Assembly: GCA_937888485.1 (NCBI GenBank)
Contig: CALAQQ010000140.1
Location: 1 to 40,540 of the forward strand
Direction of reading: 5' to 3'
DNA length: 40,540 nucleotides
From: an uncultured Clostridia bacterium
Lineage (GTDB): Bacteria; Bacillota; Clostridia; Oscillospirales; Acutalibacteraceae
Positions 15,306-23,846 of this stretch are shown in pieces. Below the pieces are notes generated by a model. That model did no database searches, was not told the origin of the DNA, and saw nothing but the letters and a program-made list of their open reading frames with translations. The translations under genes were made by a program, and so were the position numbers. Every line of letters starts with the position of its first letter. The first letter of the stretch is position 1.

Positions 15306-15883
15306 ATAAAAAAGATTTAAGGGATTTTTTCATTAAAATCCGTAGTAATATAACAGCAGATGAAAAAAGAAAATTTGATGAATCTATTATTGTTTCTTTT
15401 ATGAATTCAAATTTTTTTAAAGATTATGACACATTTTTGGTTTATATTTCAGTAAAAAATGAAGTTGGTACACTTGATTTGATAAATTGTTTGCTTGATA
15501 ATAACAAAAATGTTGCTGTCCCGTATTGCCACGATAAAACTATGGATTTTTATTATATTGATTCACTCGATAAACTTATTGACGGCAAATTCGGTATTCC
15601 GACTGTCGATATATACAATTCAAAAAAAGCGGAAAATTTTGATAAGACATTATGTATAGTGCCCGCTGTTTCATTTGATAATAACGGTAACAGGCTTGGT
15701 TACGGCGGCGGATATTATGACAGATTTTTATCAGCAAACAAAATTCCTTCAATCGGATTATGTTACCAGAGATGTATATCAGATAGTATTCCAACTGAAG
15801 AAAATGATATTAAAATTGATTGTGTTTTAACCGAAACACGCTTGTGGAACCATAAAAATAAGGAGGTTTCTGCATATGGATAA
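15302..15883 (+). CDS. 5-formyltetrahydrofolate cyclo-ligase
   Basis: A 193-residue enzyme that converts 5-formyl-THF to 5,10-methenyl-THF with ATP, recovering a storage folate. The diagnostic LGYGGGYYDRFL is at about 132-143, and the N-terminal KKDLRDFFIKIRS and VGTLDLI segments match the family (MTHFS; YgfA/YqgN group). I chose ATG 15302, which overlaps the stop of the DJ-1 gene as ATGA; a GTG six bases earlier is in frame and cannot be excluded. No strong ribosome site is seen, consistent with coupled translation. The 3' end overlaps the start of mltG by 8 nt. Confidence 0.9.
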   Translation: MNKKDLRDFFIKIRSNITADEKRKFDESIIVSFMNSNFFKDYDTFLVYISVKNEVGTLDLINCLLDNNKNVAVPYCHDKTMDFYYIDSLDKLIDGKFGIPTVDIYNSKKAENFDKTLCIVPAVSFDNNGNRLGYGGGYYDRFLSANKIPSIGLCYQRCISDSIPTEENDIKIDCVLTETRLWNHKNKEVSAYG

Positions 15884-17243
15884 TGAAAATAAGAACAAAT
15901 TTAAAGTCAATATTGAGGATGACGGATTTTTGAATCCTTCTGATCTTGATAATCTGATGCCTCCTCCCGTCATGCCTGTAAAAAAGAAGTTTGAGGTTCA
16001 CATTGATGACAATGAAACTTCCCTGGACAGTTTTGACGATCAGCAGCCGAGGTATAACGGCGAGATATATTTTTCAAACAGGAAGCCTGCCAAACCTGTA
16101 CCGCAAGCAACTCCCGTTCAAAGAAAATCTCAGCCGTCAAAAAAAATGAAAAGCCGTCGTGCCTCAAGTACTGTAACTGCAGTTTTTTTCGTTGTTATTG
16201 TAATTTTTTCAACTGCACTTTCCGCATTTGCTATTTCATGCATAAATGATATTCTTGCATTCGGCAGAAGCGATGAAAAGGTTCAGGTTAATATTCCCAA
16301 CGATGCAACAACCGATGAAATTATTGATATTCTCGGTGATAATGACCTTGTTAAGCAGAAAGCATTTTGTAAACTTTTTTATAAAGCATTCGATTATGTA
16401 AAAAATATTAATAAAACCAAGAAGCCTTCTCCTCCAGTTTATTTTGGTGATATTTATTATGTTGAAAAAAATCTCGGACTTGAAGGTTATCTTACCGAAT
16501 TCCAGCAAATTGCTCAGACTGTTGATACAGTAACTCTTGTTTTCCCAGAAGGCTGGACAATTTATCAGATTTTTGACAAAATAGATGAGTTTGGTGTATG
16601 CAGTAAAAAAGAGCTTCTTGCTTCTGTAAGCGGCGCAGAATTTGATTACAGCTTTATCAAAGAAATCGGTCAGGTTCAAAACAGAACATTCACTCTCGAA
16701 GGCTATCTTTATCCCGATACCTATGAGTTCTATGAAGAAAGCAATGCAAACAGCGTTATCAGAAGATTTCTTGATGCATCCAAGACAAAATGGACCGATG
16801 AATACGAGGCACAGCGCGAAAAACTCGGAATGACACGTGATGAAATTATTATCATTGCATCAATAATTCAGCGCGAAGCTGCCAATAAAACTCAGATGGG
16901 ACTTATCTCATCTGTACTTCACAACAGACTTAATCATTCTGTTTCATGGCCTCTTCTCGGATGCGATTCAACAAAAAATTATATTACAAACTATGTTAAG
17001 CCCAATGTAACTCCCGATAAAGCTGCTTTTTATCAGAATTATTATGACACATATATAAGCCAAGGGCTTCCTCCCGGACCTATATGTAACCCCGGCGATG
17101 ATGCTATAAATGCAGCTCTTTTCCCCGAAGATACCAATTATTATTATTTCCGTCATGATAAATACGGTGAAATTTATATGGCAAAAACTCAGACTGAACA
17201 TGACAGAAACGGTATAGAAGTTTTAAGAGCTAACAACCGTTAG
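15876..17243 (+). CDS. mltG: Endolytic murein transglycosylase MltG
   Basis: A 455-residue membrane-anchored YceG/MltG protein, which cuts nascent glycan strands and sets their length. A cytoplasmic Pro/Lys-rich tail of about 95 residues precedes one membrane helix (about 98-125). Next are a LysM-like region (VNIPNDATTDEIIDILGD) and the catalytic domain with TLEGYLYPDTYEF and IIQREAANKTQMG, where Glu334 is the expected catalytic residue, then SVLHNRLN and PGPICNPG. The long acidic/basic N-terminal tail is typical of Firmicutes MltG. AGGAGG at 15861-15866 sets the ATG inside the end of the previous gene. Adjacency to a U32 protein matches the yrrL-yrrN/yrrO order of Bacillus. Confidence 0.95.
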   Translation: MDNENKNKFKVNIEDDGFLNPSDLDNLMPPPVMPVKKKFEVHIDDNETSLDSFDDQQPRYNGEIYFSNRKPAKPVPQATPVQRKSQPSKKMKSRRASSTVTAVFFVVIVIFSTALSAFAISCINDILAFGRSDEKVQVNIPNDATTDEIIDILGDNDLVKQKAFCKLFYKAFDYVKNINKTKKPSPPVYFGDIYYVEKNLGLEGYLTEFQQIAQTVDTVTLVFPEGWTIYQIFDKIDEFGVCSKKELLASVSGAEFDYSFIKEIGQVQNRTFTLEGYLYPDTYEFYEESNANSVIRRFLDASKTKWTDEYEAQREKLGMTRDEIIIIASIIQREAANKTQMGLISSVLHNRLNHSVSWPLLGCDSTKNYITNYVKPNVTPDKAAFYQNYYDTYISQGLPPGPICNPGDDAINAALFPEDTNYYYFRHDKYGEIYMAKTQTEHDRNGIEVLRANNR

Positions 17244-17257
17244 GAGTAAACTGTTTT

Positions 17258-18508
17258 ATGATTAAAATTTCAAAACCCGAATTACTTGCGCCTGCAGGAG
17301 ATTTCGAGCGCCTTGAAGCAGCTGTCGAATATGGTGCCGATGCCGTTTATCTCGGTTCTGATTGTTTCGGAATGAGAACTGCTGCCGCAAGTTTCGGAGG
17401 AGATAATTTAAAAATAGCCTGTGATTATGCACACTCAAAAGGTGTTAAAGTTTATCTGACATGCAATACCGTTCCCAGAAATAATGAGCTTTCGTTATTA
17501 CCTGATTTTCTGAAATATGCTGCAGAATGCGGAGTAGATGCGTTTATTATAACTGATATCGGTGTTATGAAAATGGCTAAAAAATATGCTCCGGAGGTTG
17601 AAATTCATATTTCAACTCAAGCGGGTATAACAAATTATGCTTCTGCAAATGTATTTTACGAAATGGGAGCAAAACGAATTGTTACGGCAAGAGAATTATC
17701 GCTTGATGAAATTATTGAATTGAGAAAGAACACACCGTCTGATCTTGAAATAGAATGTTTTGTCCACGGTGCAATGTGCGTTTCTTTTTCGGGAAGGTGC
17801 TTACTTTCCAACTATATGACAGGCAGGGATTCAAACAGGGGAGACTGTGCTCAACCTTGCCGTTGGCGTTATTCTCTTGTTGAAGAAAAACGTCCCGGAG
17901 AATATTATCCTGTAGAACAGGATAATACGGGAACATACATAATGAATTCCCGTGATATGTGTCTAATTGAGCATATACCCGAACTTGTAAAAGCCGGTAT
18001 TAACAGTTTTAAAATCGAAGGCAGAGCGAAATCTGCCTATTACACAGCTGTTTCTGTAAACGCTTACAGATGTGCTCTCGACAGTTATGAAAAATCAGGT
18101 TTTGCAGAGGAATGGAATCCCGAACAGTGGATTATTGATGAAGTAAGAAAAGCAAGTAATCGTCAGTATTGCACAGGTTTCTATTTCTCAACACCCATGG
18201 ATGATGCTCAGATATTCTATAACGGAGGATATGTCCGCGAGTGGGATGTTGCCGCAATTGCCGAGGATTGGAAAGACGGAGTTCTTTATGCATCACAACG
18301 CAACCGTTTCTTTGAAGGTGACGAACTTGAAGTTATGATAAAAGGTAAAGAACCAATCAAGATTACTGTAAAAAATCTCAGAAACAGTGAAGGAGAAACG
18401 GTTGAAAATGCACCTCATCCTATGATGAAATTTTCAATTGACTGTCCCGTTGAGATTCCTGCAGGTTCGTATCTCCGCATGGAAAGAAAGAGCGGTGTTA
18501 TACTTTGA
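17258..18508 (+). CDS. U32-family protein, TrhP-type tRNA hydroxylation factor
   Basis: A 416-residue peptidase-U32-family protein. Despite the name, characterised relatives (TrhP/YegQ, RlhA, UbiU/V) take part in RNA or quinone hydroxylation; TrhP makes 5-hydroxyuridine at tRNA position 34. The N-terminal barrel begins PELLAPAGDFERLEAAVEYGADAVYLG. The U32 signature ECFVHGAMCVSFSGRC gives Cys174 and Cys181, with Cys197 and Cys201 in GDCAQPCRW, a four-Cys set fitting an iron-sulfur cluster. The C-terminal domain (about 330-416) has a small beta-barrel look (GDELEVM, GSYLRMER). Bacillus has two tandem genes (yrrN, yrrO); here there is only one long form. The end overlaps the next start by 4 nt. 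Confidence 0.88.
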   Translation: MIKISKPELLAPAGDFERLEAAVEYGADAVYLGSDCFGMRTAAASFGGDNLKIACDYAHSKGVKVYLTCNTVPRNNELSLLPDFLKYAAECGVDAFIITDIGVMKMAKKYAPEVEIHISTQAGITNYASANVFYEMGAKRIVTARELSLDEIIELRKNTPSDLEIECFVHGAMCVSFSGRCLLSNYMTGRDSNRGDCAQPCRWRYSLVEEKRPGEYYPVEQDNTGTYIMNSRDMCLIEHIPELVKAGINSFKIEGRAKSAYYTAVSVNAYRCALDSYEKSGFAEEWNPEQWIIDEVRKASNRQYCTGFYFSTPMDDAQIFYNGGYVREWDVAAIAEDWKDGVLYASQRNRFFEGDELEVMIKGKEPIKITVKNLRNSEGETVENAPHPMMKFSIDCPVEIPAGSYLRMERKSGVIL

Positions 18509-18843
18509 GTTCATACATTCCCGTAATATTTATTTTTATAATATTATTCTTTATATTAAGAGAAGATAAAAAATCCAATATAAGAAGAATAATTAAAAAG
18601 CATAAAAAAAGAGGTTGTATTAATATGAACGATATTTTTCAGAAATATATCGGAAAAGACTGCATTGTTTATACTTCAAGCAGCAGTTTATCGGCTATAG
18701 AATGTAATGTTATTTCTGTTAATGATAATTGGCTTTGCATTAGAACACGTGACGGTGAAGAGGTTATAAATTTTGATTATATTGTCAGAATTAAAGAACA
18801 TCCTGTTAATAAAAACGGAAAGAAAAAGTCAGTTGTATTTTAA
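18505..18843 (+). CDS. Small protein with N-terminal membrane helix and Sm-like beta domain
   Basis: A 112-residue frame begins at TTG 18505, overlapping the U32 stop as TTGA. Its first ~20 residues (YIPVIFIFIILFFILRED) form a membrane helix followed by a very basic stretch (IRRIIKKHKKRG). From Met41 (ATG 18625, with AGAGG 10 nt upstream) a compact domain follows: IFQKYIGKDCIVYT, IECNVISVNDNWLCIRT, EEVINFDYIVRIKEH. The strand pattern resembles an Sm/LSm or SH3-like barrel, and similar ~70-residue standalone proteins (DUF6897-like) are, as I recall, common in Clostridia. So either a membrane-tethered or a soluble form, or both, is made. Function is unknown. It is the last gene of the tmk unit. 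Confidence 0.6.
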   Translation: MSSYIPVIFIFIILFFILREDKKSNIRRIIKKHKKRGCINMNDIFQKYIGKDCIVYTSSSSLSAIECNVISVNDNWLCIRTRDGEEVINFDYIVRIKEHPVNKNGKKKSVVF

Positions 18844-18848
18844 TCTTT

Positions 18849-18880
18849 AAAACCAAGCTAAAAATAGCTTGGTTTTTGTT
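18849..18880 (+). terminator. Terminator closing the tmk-to-Sm-like unit
   Basis: A perfect 12-bp stem (18849-18860 with 18865-18876), an AAAA loop and a T run. Confidence 0.9.
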
Positions 18881-18931
18881 ATTTATTGTTGAATAAATTT
18901 GTATTTTACAATCAATAACTTGTATGAATTC

Positions 18932-18959
18932 TTGACATTGCTTCAATATGTGGTATAAT
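18932..18959 (+). promoter_or_regulatory. Consensus promoter of the topoisomerase operon
   Basis: TTGACA (18932-18937), a 16-bp spacer and TATAAT (18954-18959) with an extended TG at 18951-18952. The ATG at 18958 falls inside the -10 box, which rules it out as the start of the next gene. Confidence 0.9.
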
Positions 18960-18999
18960 GATATTGGTAAAATTTGCGAATTTTGAGAGGAATGACCGT

Positions 19000-20988
19000 A
19001 TGGCTAAAAAACCCGAATATAATAACGAAAGTATGACTCTGTTAAAGGGTCCCGACAAGGTCAGAAAAAGACCTGCGGTTATTTTTGGTTCAGACAGTCT
19101 TGAAGGATGTCAACACGCAGCCTTTGAAATTATTTCAAACTCAATTGACGAAGCCAGAGAAGGCTACGGCAACAAGATTATTGTAACAAGATACTCAGAT
19201 CATTCTATTGAAGTTCAGGACTTCGGAAGAGGCTTGCCCGTTGACTATAATAATAAGGAAAAGCGTTATAACTGGGAACTTGCTTTCTGTGAAATGTATG
19301 CAGGCAGTAAATATGACACTAATAATAACGGAAGCTATGAATATTCACTCGGTCTGAACGGTCTTGGTCTTTGTTCAACACAGTTTGCTTCCGATTATAT
19401 GGAAGCAGAAATTCATAACGGCGGCTATAGATATACACTTAACTTCAAAAAAGGTTTTATAGTCGGCGATATGGTTAAGGAAGAATATAATAAAAAAGAC
19501 ACTGGCACAAGAATTAAGTGGCTTCCTGACCTTGAAGTATTTACTGACATTGATATTCCTCTTGAATATTTTCAGGATACCCTCAAAAAACAGGCAGTTG
19601 TTAACGCCGGCGTTAAGTTTATTCTTAAAAATCAGGTTGGTAAAGGTTTTGAAACTTATGAATATCTTTATGAAAACGGAATTGAAGACTATGTAAAGGA
19701 ATGCGTCGGTTCGGATGCATTGACAAGTGTTCAGACATGGCAGGGTGATGCAGTCGGCAGAGACAGGGAAGATTTGCCTGACTACAAACTTAAAATGAAT
19801 ATTTCTCTTACATTTTCAAACAAATTCCAGCTTAAAGAATTCTATCACAACTCAAGTTTTCTTGAAAACGGCGGTTCACCCGACAAGGCAACAAGACTTG
19901 GCTTTGTTGCACAGATAGATTCTTATCTCAAACAGAACAACAAATATCAGAAGAGCGACAGTAAAATTACTTTCCAGGATATTGAGGATTGTCTTGTGCT
20001 TGTTATTTCTTCTTTTTCTACTCAGACATCATATGCTAACCAGACAAAAAAAGCTATAACTAACAAATTTATTCAAGATGCAATGACTGATTTTATCAAG
20101 CATCAGCTTGAGGTTTATTTCATTGAAAATCCTCTGGAAGCCGGAAAGATTGCTGATCAGGTTCTGATTAATATGAGAAGCCGTGTCAAAGCAGAAAAAA
20201 CAAGACTCGGCATGAAAGAGTCACTCATTCAAAATGTCAGTAACCTTACAAACCGCATTCAGAAATTCGTTGACTGCAGAACAAAAGATGTTGAGCTCCG
20301 TGAACTTTTCATCGTTGAGGGTGATTCAGCTTTGGGCGCTTGTAAGCAGTCAAGAAACGCTGAATTTCAGGCAATTATGCCTGTCAGAGGTAAAATTCTC
20401 AACTGTCTAAAATCTGAATACGACCGTATTTTCAAAAGTGATATTATCACCGATCTGATCAAGGTTATCGGATGCGGTGTTGAAGTTCCTTCAAAGAAAA
20501 AATCGGGAAAAGATATGATTTCTTTTAATCTTGATATGCTCAAGTGGAATAAAATTATCATCTGTACCGATGCCGATGTAGACGGATTCCATATCAGAAC
20601 GCTTATTCTTACGATGATTTACAGACTCATGCCAACTCTGATAAACGAAGGCAAAGTGTTTATCGCAGAATCACCTCTTTATGAAATTAACTGCGGAGAT
20701 GAAACATGGTTTGCATACACTGAAAAAGAAAAGAACGATGTAATTGCGGAAATCGGTAATAAAAAATATTCAATCCAACGTTCAAAAGGTCTTGGTGAAA
20801 ACGACCCCGAAATGATGTCACTTACAACCATGAACCCTTCAACAAGAAGACTTATAAAAATTGAACCTTCATTTGCTCAGGAAACTGCAGACAAATTCGA
20901 TTTGCTCCTTGGTGATAATCTTATCGGCAGAAAGGATTATATTGCCGAAAACGGTCATCTTTATATGGATTTGACCGATGTTTCATAA
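19000..20988 (+). CDS. Type IIA topoisomerase B subunit, divergent GyrB/ParE-like
   Basis: A 662-residue ATPase/TOPRIM subunit that powers strand passage with the next gene's product. The GHKL domain shows FEIISNSIDEA (Glu43, Asn47), VQDFGRGLP (Asp74) and GLNGLG where GyrB has GLHGVG. TOPRIM residues are Glu440 in EGDSA and the DADVDG motif at about 524-529, followed by HIRTL; SKGLGEND is also present. It differs from housekeeping GyrB/ParE at several otherwise fixed positions and looks like a clostridial paralogue; gyrB is presumably elsewhere. I set the start at ATG 19000 (GAGAGG upstream), since the earlier in-frame ATG lies in the promoter. The partner begins 21 bp after the stop. Confidence 0.88.
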   Translation: MAKKPEYNNESMTLLKGPDKVRKRPAVIFGSDSLEGCQHAAFEIISNSIDEAREGYGNKIIVTRYSDHSIEVQDFGRGLPVDYNNKEKRYNWELAFCEMYAGSKYDTNNNGSYEYSLGLNGLGLCSTQFASDYMEAEIHNGGYRYTLNFKKGFIVGDMVKEEYNKKDTGTRIKWLPDLEVFTDIDIPLEYFQDTLKKQAVVNAGVKFILKNQVGKGFETYEYLYENGIEDYVKECVGSDALTSVQTWQGDAVGRDREDLPDYKLKMNISLTFSNKFQLKEFYHNSSFLENGGSPDKATRLGFVAQIDSYLKQNNKYQKSDSKITFQDIEDCLVLVISSFSTQTSYANQTKKAITNKFIQDAMTDFIKHQLEVYFIENPLEAGKIADQVLINMRSRVKAEKTRLGMKESLIQNVSNLTNRIQKFVDCRTKDVELRELFIVEGDSALGACKQSRNAEFQAIMPVRGKILNCLKSEYDRIFKSDIITDLIKVIGCGVEVPSKKKSGKDMISFNLDMLKWNKIIICTDADVDGFHIRTLILTMIYRLMPTLINEGKVFIAESPLYEINCGDETWFAYTEKEKNDVIAEIGNKKYSIQRSKGLGENDPEMMSLTTMNPSTRRLIKIEPSFAQETADKFDLLLGDNLIGRKDYIAENGHLYMDLTDVS

Positions 20989-21009
20989 AATAATTACGGA
21001 GTTTTGATA

Positions 21010-23250
21010 ATGGCTAAAAAAAGTAAAAAAGATATTTCTTCATCACTCAGACATCTTGACGACAAAACACATATCTTTGGTGCCGGTGACGTTGCAAATC
21101 AAAGCATAGTTGATGCTCTTGAGGTTAATTTCATGCCATATGCAATGAGCGTTATTATGTCACGAGCTATTCCTGAAATTGACGGTTTTAAACCTTCACA
21201 CAGAAAGATTCTTTATATGATGTATAAAATGGGGCTTTTAACTGGTGCAAGGGCTAAATCCGCTAAAATAGTCGGTCAGGTCATGCAGCTCAACCCTCAC
21301 GGTGATGCGGCCATTTACGACACTATGGTGCGTCTTTCAAAGGGTTATGAAGCTTTACTTCACCCTTATGTAGATTCAAAGGGCAACTTCGGTAAGGCAT
21401 TTTCAAGAGATATGATGTGGGCGGCTTCTCGATACACAGAAGCAAAGCTCGAAAAAATATGTACAGAATTTTTTGTTGATATCGATAAGAATACCGTTGA
21501 TATGGTTGATAACTTCGATAACACAATGAAAGAGCCTGCTCTTCTTCCTGTTAATTTCCCAAGTGTTCTTGTCAATGCAAACACAGGTATCGCCGCAGGT
21601 ATGGCAAGCTCTATTTGTTCATTTAATCTTGAAGAAGTTTGCAAAACAACAATTGAATTAATCAGAAATCCAAAACATGATGTAACCGAAACTCTTCTTG
21701 CTCCCGATTTTGCCGGTGGCGGTCTTCTGGTTTATAACAGAGATAACATGGAAGAAATTTATCGCACCGGTAGGGGAGGCTTTAAAGTCAGAGCGAGATA
21801 CGTCTTCGACAAATCAAACAGCTGTATTGAAATAACAGAAATTCCTCCGACAACTACCTGCGAAGCAATAATAGATAAGATTATTGAAAAGGTTAAAACC
21901 GGTTCAATCAAAGAAATCAATGATATCAGAGATGAAACCGACCTCGGAGGTCTCAAAATTGCTATTGATGTAAAGAAGGGCACTGATCCGGATAAACTCA
22001 TGAAGAAATTATATGATTCCACTCCTCTCCAGGATACTTTCTCATGTAATTTCAATGTTCTTATCAAAGGAAATCCGAGAGTTCTCGGAGTCAAAGAGCT
22101 TCTTAATGAATGGATTGATTTCAGAAGCGACTGTGTAAGAAGACGAACTGCTTTTGATTTAAAACGCGCTTCGGACAGGCTTCATCTTCTCAGAGGTCTT
22201 GAAAAGATTCTACTCGATATCGATAAAGCTATTAAAATTATCAGAAATACCGAAGAAGAATCCGAGGTTGTTCCTAACCTTATGATTGGATTTAAAATTG
22301 ATAAAATCCAGGCAGAATATGTTGCAGAAATTAAACTTCGTCACCTCAATAAAGAATATATTCTTAAAAGGCTTCAGGATATTGAAAAACTTGAAACTGC
22401 AATAAAAGATCTTAACGACATTCTTGATACTCCCAAGAGAATCAAGCAGATAATTATTCTTGAACTTAAGGAAGTTATCAAAAAATATGCAAAACCCAGA
22501 AAAACAGAAATTGTATACTCAACAGAAATTGACGATTCTCCTGTTGAAGAAGAAGTTCCTGATTATCCCGTTCATATTTTCTTTACCAAAGACGGTTATT
22601 TCAAGAAAATAACTCCTCTTTCATTAAGAATGAGCGGAGCTCAGAAACTTAAGGAAGGCGACGAAATTTCTCAGACCTTTGAAACAACAAACGCCAAGGA
22701 ACTTTTATTCTTTACAAACAAGTGTCAGGTTTATAAAACAAGCATTTCTGCATTTGAAGATTCAAAAGCAAGCGTGCTTGGAGATTATATCCCTGCAAAG
22801 CTTGAAATGGAAGACGGTGAAGCTCCTGTTTTCATGGCTTTGACTGGTGATTACAGCGGATATATGATGTTTTTCTTTGAAAACGGCAAAACAGCAAAAA
22901 TAGACATGAAAGCTTATCAGACTGTTACAAAGCGTAAAAAACTTATAAAAGCATATTCTGACAAATCACCGTTATCTGAAATTCTTCAGCTTCAAGAAGA
23001 TACAGAGCTTGTTGTTATTTCAAGCTCCGGCAGACATCTTTTAATTAATACTGCTGTAATTCTTCCCAAAACAACCAAGGATACAATCGGTGTCGGAGTT
23101 CTTACTCTTAAGAAAGGTCATAGACTCATGACAGCACGTGAATACAAAGAAGGGGAATTCGCTAAACCTCACAGATACAAAGCCAAAAATCTTCCTGCTG
23201 CAGGAGCATTGCTCAGTACAGAGGATGAGGAAGAACAAATCACTTTTTAA
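21010..23250 (+). CDS. Type IIA topoisomerase A subunit, divergent GyrA/ParC-like
   Basis: A 746-residue DNA-cleaving subunit. The winged-helix core has IDGFKPSHRKILYMMY, PHGDAAIYDT and ASRYTEAKL with the active-site Tyr142. The coiled tower and exit gate follow (LRHLNKEYILKRLQDIE). The C-terminal part (about 520-735) shows beta-pinwheel-like repeats (VHIFFTKDGYFKKI, LLFFTNKCQVYKT, MMFFFENGKTAKI, LVVISSSGRHLLI). There is no GyrA box, so it should relax or decatenate rather than actively supercoil, as ParC does. ATG 21010 is preferred over TTG 21004 because GGAG is 8 nt upstream. At the position of the quinolone-contact Ser (E. coli Ser83) this subunit has Ala. It pairs with the preceding B subunit. 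Confidence 0.88.
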   Translation: MAKKSKKDISSSLRHLDDKTHIFGAGDVANQSIVDALEVNFMPYAMSVIMSRAIPEIDGFKPSHRKILYMMYKMGLLTGARAKSAKIVGQVMQLNPHGDAAIYDTMVRLSKGYEALLHPYVDSKGNFGKAFSRDMMWAASRYTEAKLEKICTEFFVDIDKNTVDMVDNFDNTMKEPALLPVNFPSVLVNANTGIAAGMASSICSFNLEEVCKTTIELIRNPKHDVTETLLAPDFAGGGLLVYNRDNMEEIYRTGRGGFKVRARYVFDKSNSCIEITEIPPTTTCEAIIDKIIEKVKTGSIKEINDIRDETDLGGLKIAIDVKKGTDPDKLMKKLYDSTPLQDTFSCNFNVLIKGNPRVLGVKELLNEWIDFRSDCVRRRTAFDLKRASDRLHLLRGLEKILLDIDKAIKIIRNTEEESEVVPNLMIGFKIDKIQAEYVAEIKLRHLNKEYILKRLQDIEKLETAIKDLNDILDTPKRIKQIIILELKEVIKKYAKPRKTEIVYSTEIDDSPVEEEVPDYPVHIFFTKDGYFKKITPLSLRMSGAQKLKEGDEISQTFETTNAKELLFFTNKCQVYKTSISAFEDSKASVLGDYIPAKLEMEDGEAPVFMALTGDYSGYMMFFFENGKTAKIDMKAYQTVTKRKKLIKAYSDKSPLSEILQLQEDTELVVISSSGRHLLINTAVILPKTTKDTIGVGVLTLKKGHRLMTAREYKEGEFAKPHRYKAKNLPAAGALLSTEDEEEQITF

Positions 23251-23259
23251 ACAACAAAA

Positions 23260-23353
23260 GCCGTTCAGAGTCGGGCTTCCCCACAATGAACGGCAATGAC
23301 TGAATTTATATCAGTCAATCAGAGAAAACGCAAACGCAATTTGTTTTTCTCTG
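23260..23353 (+). other. Cluster of three stem-loops between the topoisomerase genes and secG
   Basis: Three hairpins follow one another with gaps of two nucleotides. A: 23260-23267 with 23287-23294 (GCCGTTCA/TGAACGGC), extended inside by GT-GGG/CCC-AC. B: 23297-23303 with 23311-23317 (TGACTGA/TCAGTCA). C: 23320-23329 with 23343-23353 (CAGAGAAAAC/GTTTTTCTCTG, one bulge). Only C resembles a terminator, and its T run is inside the stem. It may be a transcript end or a structured leader or small RNA; I do not recognise a known family. Confidence 0.5.
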
Positions 23354-23422
23354 CAAAACTATATTAACCGTTATATATTTTGAAATTCATTGTATTTTTT
23401 GCCAATAAAATAAAAAAAATGC

Positions 23423-23451
23423 TTGCATTTATAATGATAATGTGTTAAAAT
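23423..23451 (+). promoter_or_regulatory. Promoter of secG
   Basis: TTGCAT (23423-23428), a 17-bp spacer and TAAAAT (23446-23451) with an extended TG at 23443-23444. Confidence 0.7.
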
Positions 23452-23486
23452 CCTTTAGTAAAATATTAATTGGAGGTTTATGACCT

Positions 23487-23738
23487 ATGGCATGGTACGA
23501 AATCGTATTAGGTATCGTTCTTATCATCACATCTCTTGCACTTGTTGCTATGGTTCTTCTTCAGGAAGGTCGTCAGCAGGGTCTTTCAGGTGCTATCGCT
23601 GGCGGTGCTGATACATTCCTCGGCAAGAGCAAAGGTAAGACAATTGAACAGAAACTTGTTAAAATTACAAAGATTCTTGCTATCGTTTTCTTTGTTCTTT
23701 CACTTGTTTCAACTCTTGTTGTTCTCTTTATTAAGTGA
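23487..23738 (+). CDS. secG: Preprotein translocase subunit SecG
   Basis: An 83-residue protein with two membrane helices (about 4-24 and 61-81) joined by a Gly-rich cytoplasmic loop (GRQQGLSGAIAGGADTFLGKSKG), the standard SecG layout. SecG stabilises the SecYEG channel for protein export. GGAGG (23472-23476) is 10 nt from this ATG; an ATG at 23480 is out of frame with SecG and closer than usual to the ribosome site. The gene is monocistronic, with its own promoter and terminator. Confidence 0.93.
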   Translation: MAWYEIVLGIVLIITSLALVAMVLLQEGRQQGLSGAIAGGADTFLGKSKGKTIEQKLVKITKILAIVFFVLSLVSTLVVLFIK

Positions 23739-23750
23739 TTAACGCAATAT

Positions 23751-23778
23751 AAGAGCTGCTTTCGGGCAGCTCTTTTTT
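23751..23778 (+). terminator. Terminator of secG
   Basis: AAGAGCTGC (23751-23759) pairs with GCAGCTCTT (23766-23774), followed by TTTT. Confidence 0.9.
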
Positions 23779-23846
23779 GCTTTTAATATGTATATTATTT
23801 ATCGATTTGCAGATAATATAATCACAAACTTATAAGGAGAGATATT

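Noticed and set aside
16236..16679. Minus-strand open frame (147 codons) inside mltG
   Set aside because: Shadow of the MltG coding frame with no promoter or ribosome site.
18958..18999. Upstream in-frame ATG giving a topoisomerase B subunit 14 residues longer
   Set aside because: That ATG lies inside the TATAAT box of a consensus promoter, so it would be upstream of the transcript start; GAGAGG sits before ATG 19000.
23480..23486. ATG at 23480 as the start of secG
   Set aside because: It is out of frame with the SecG sequence; the ATG at 23487 gives a complete canonical SecG.
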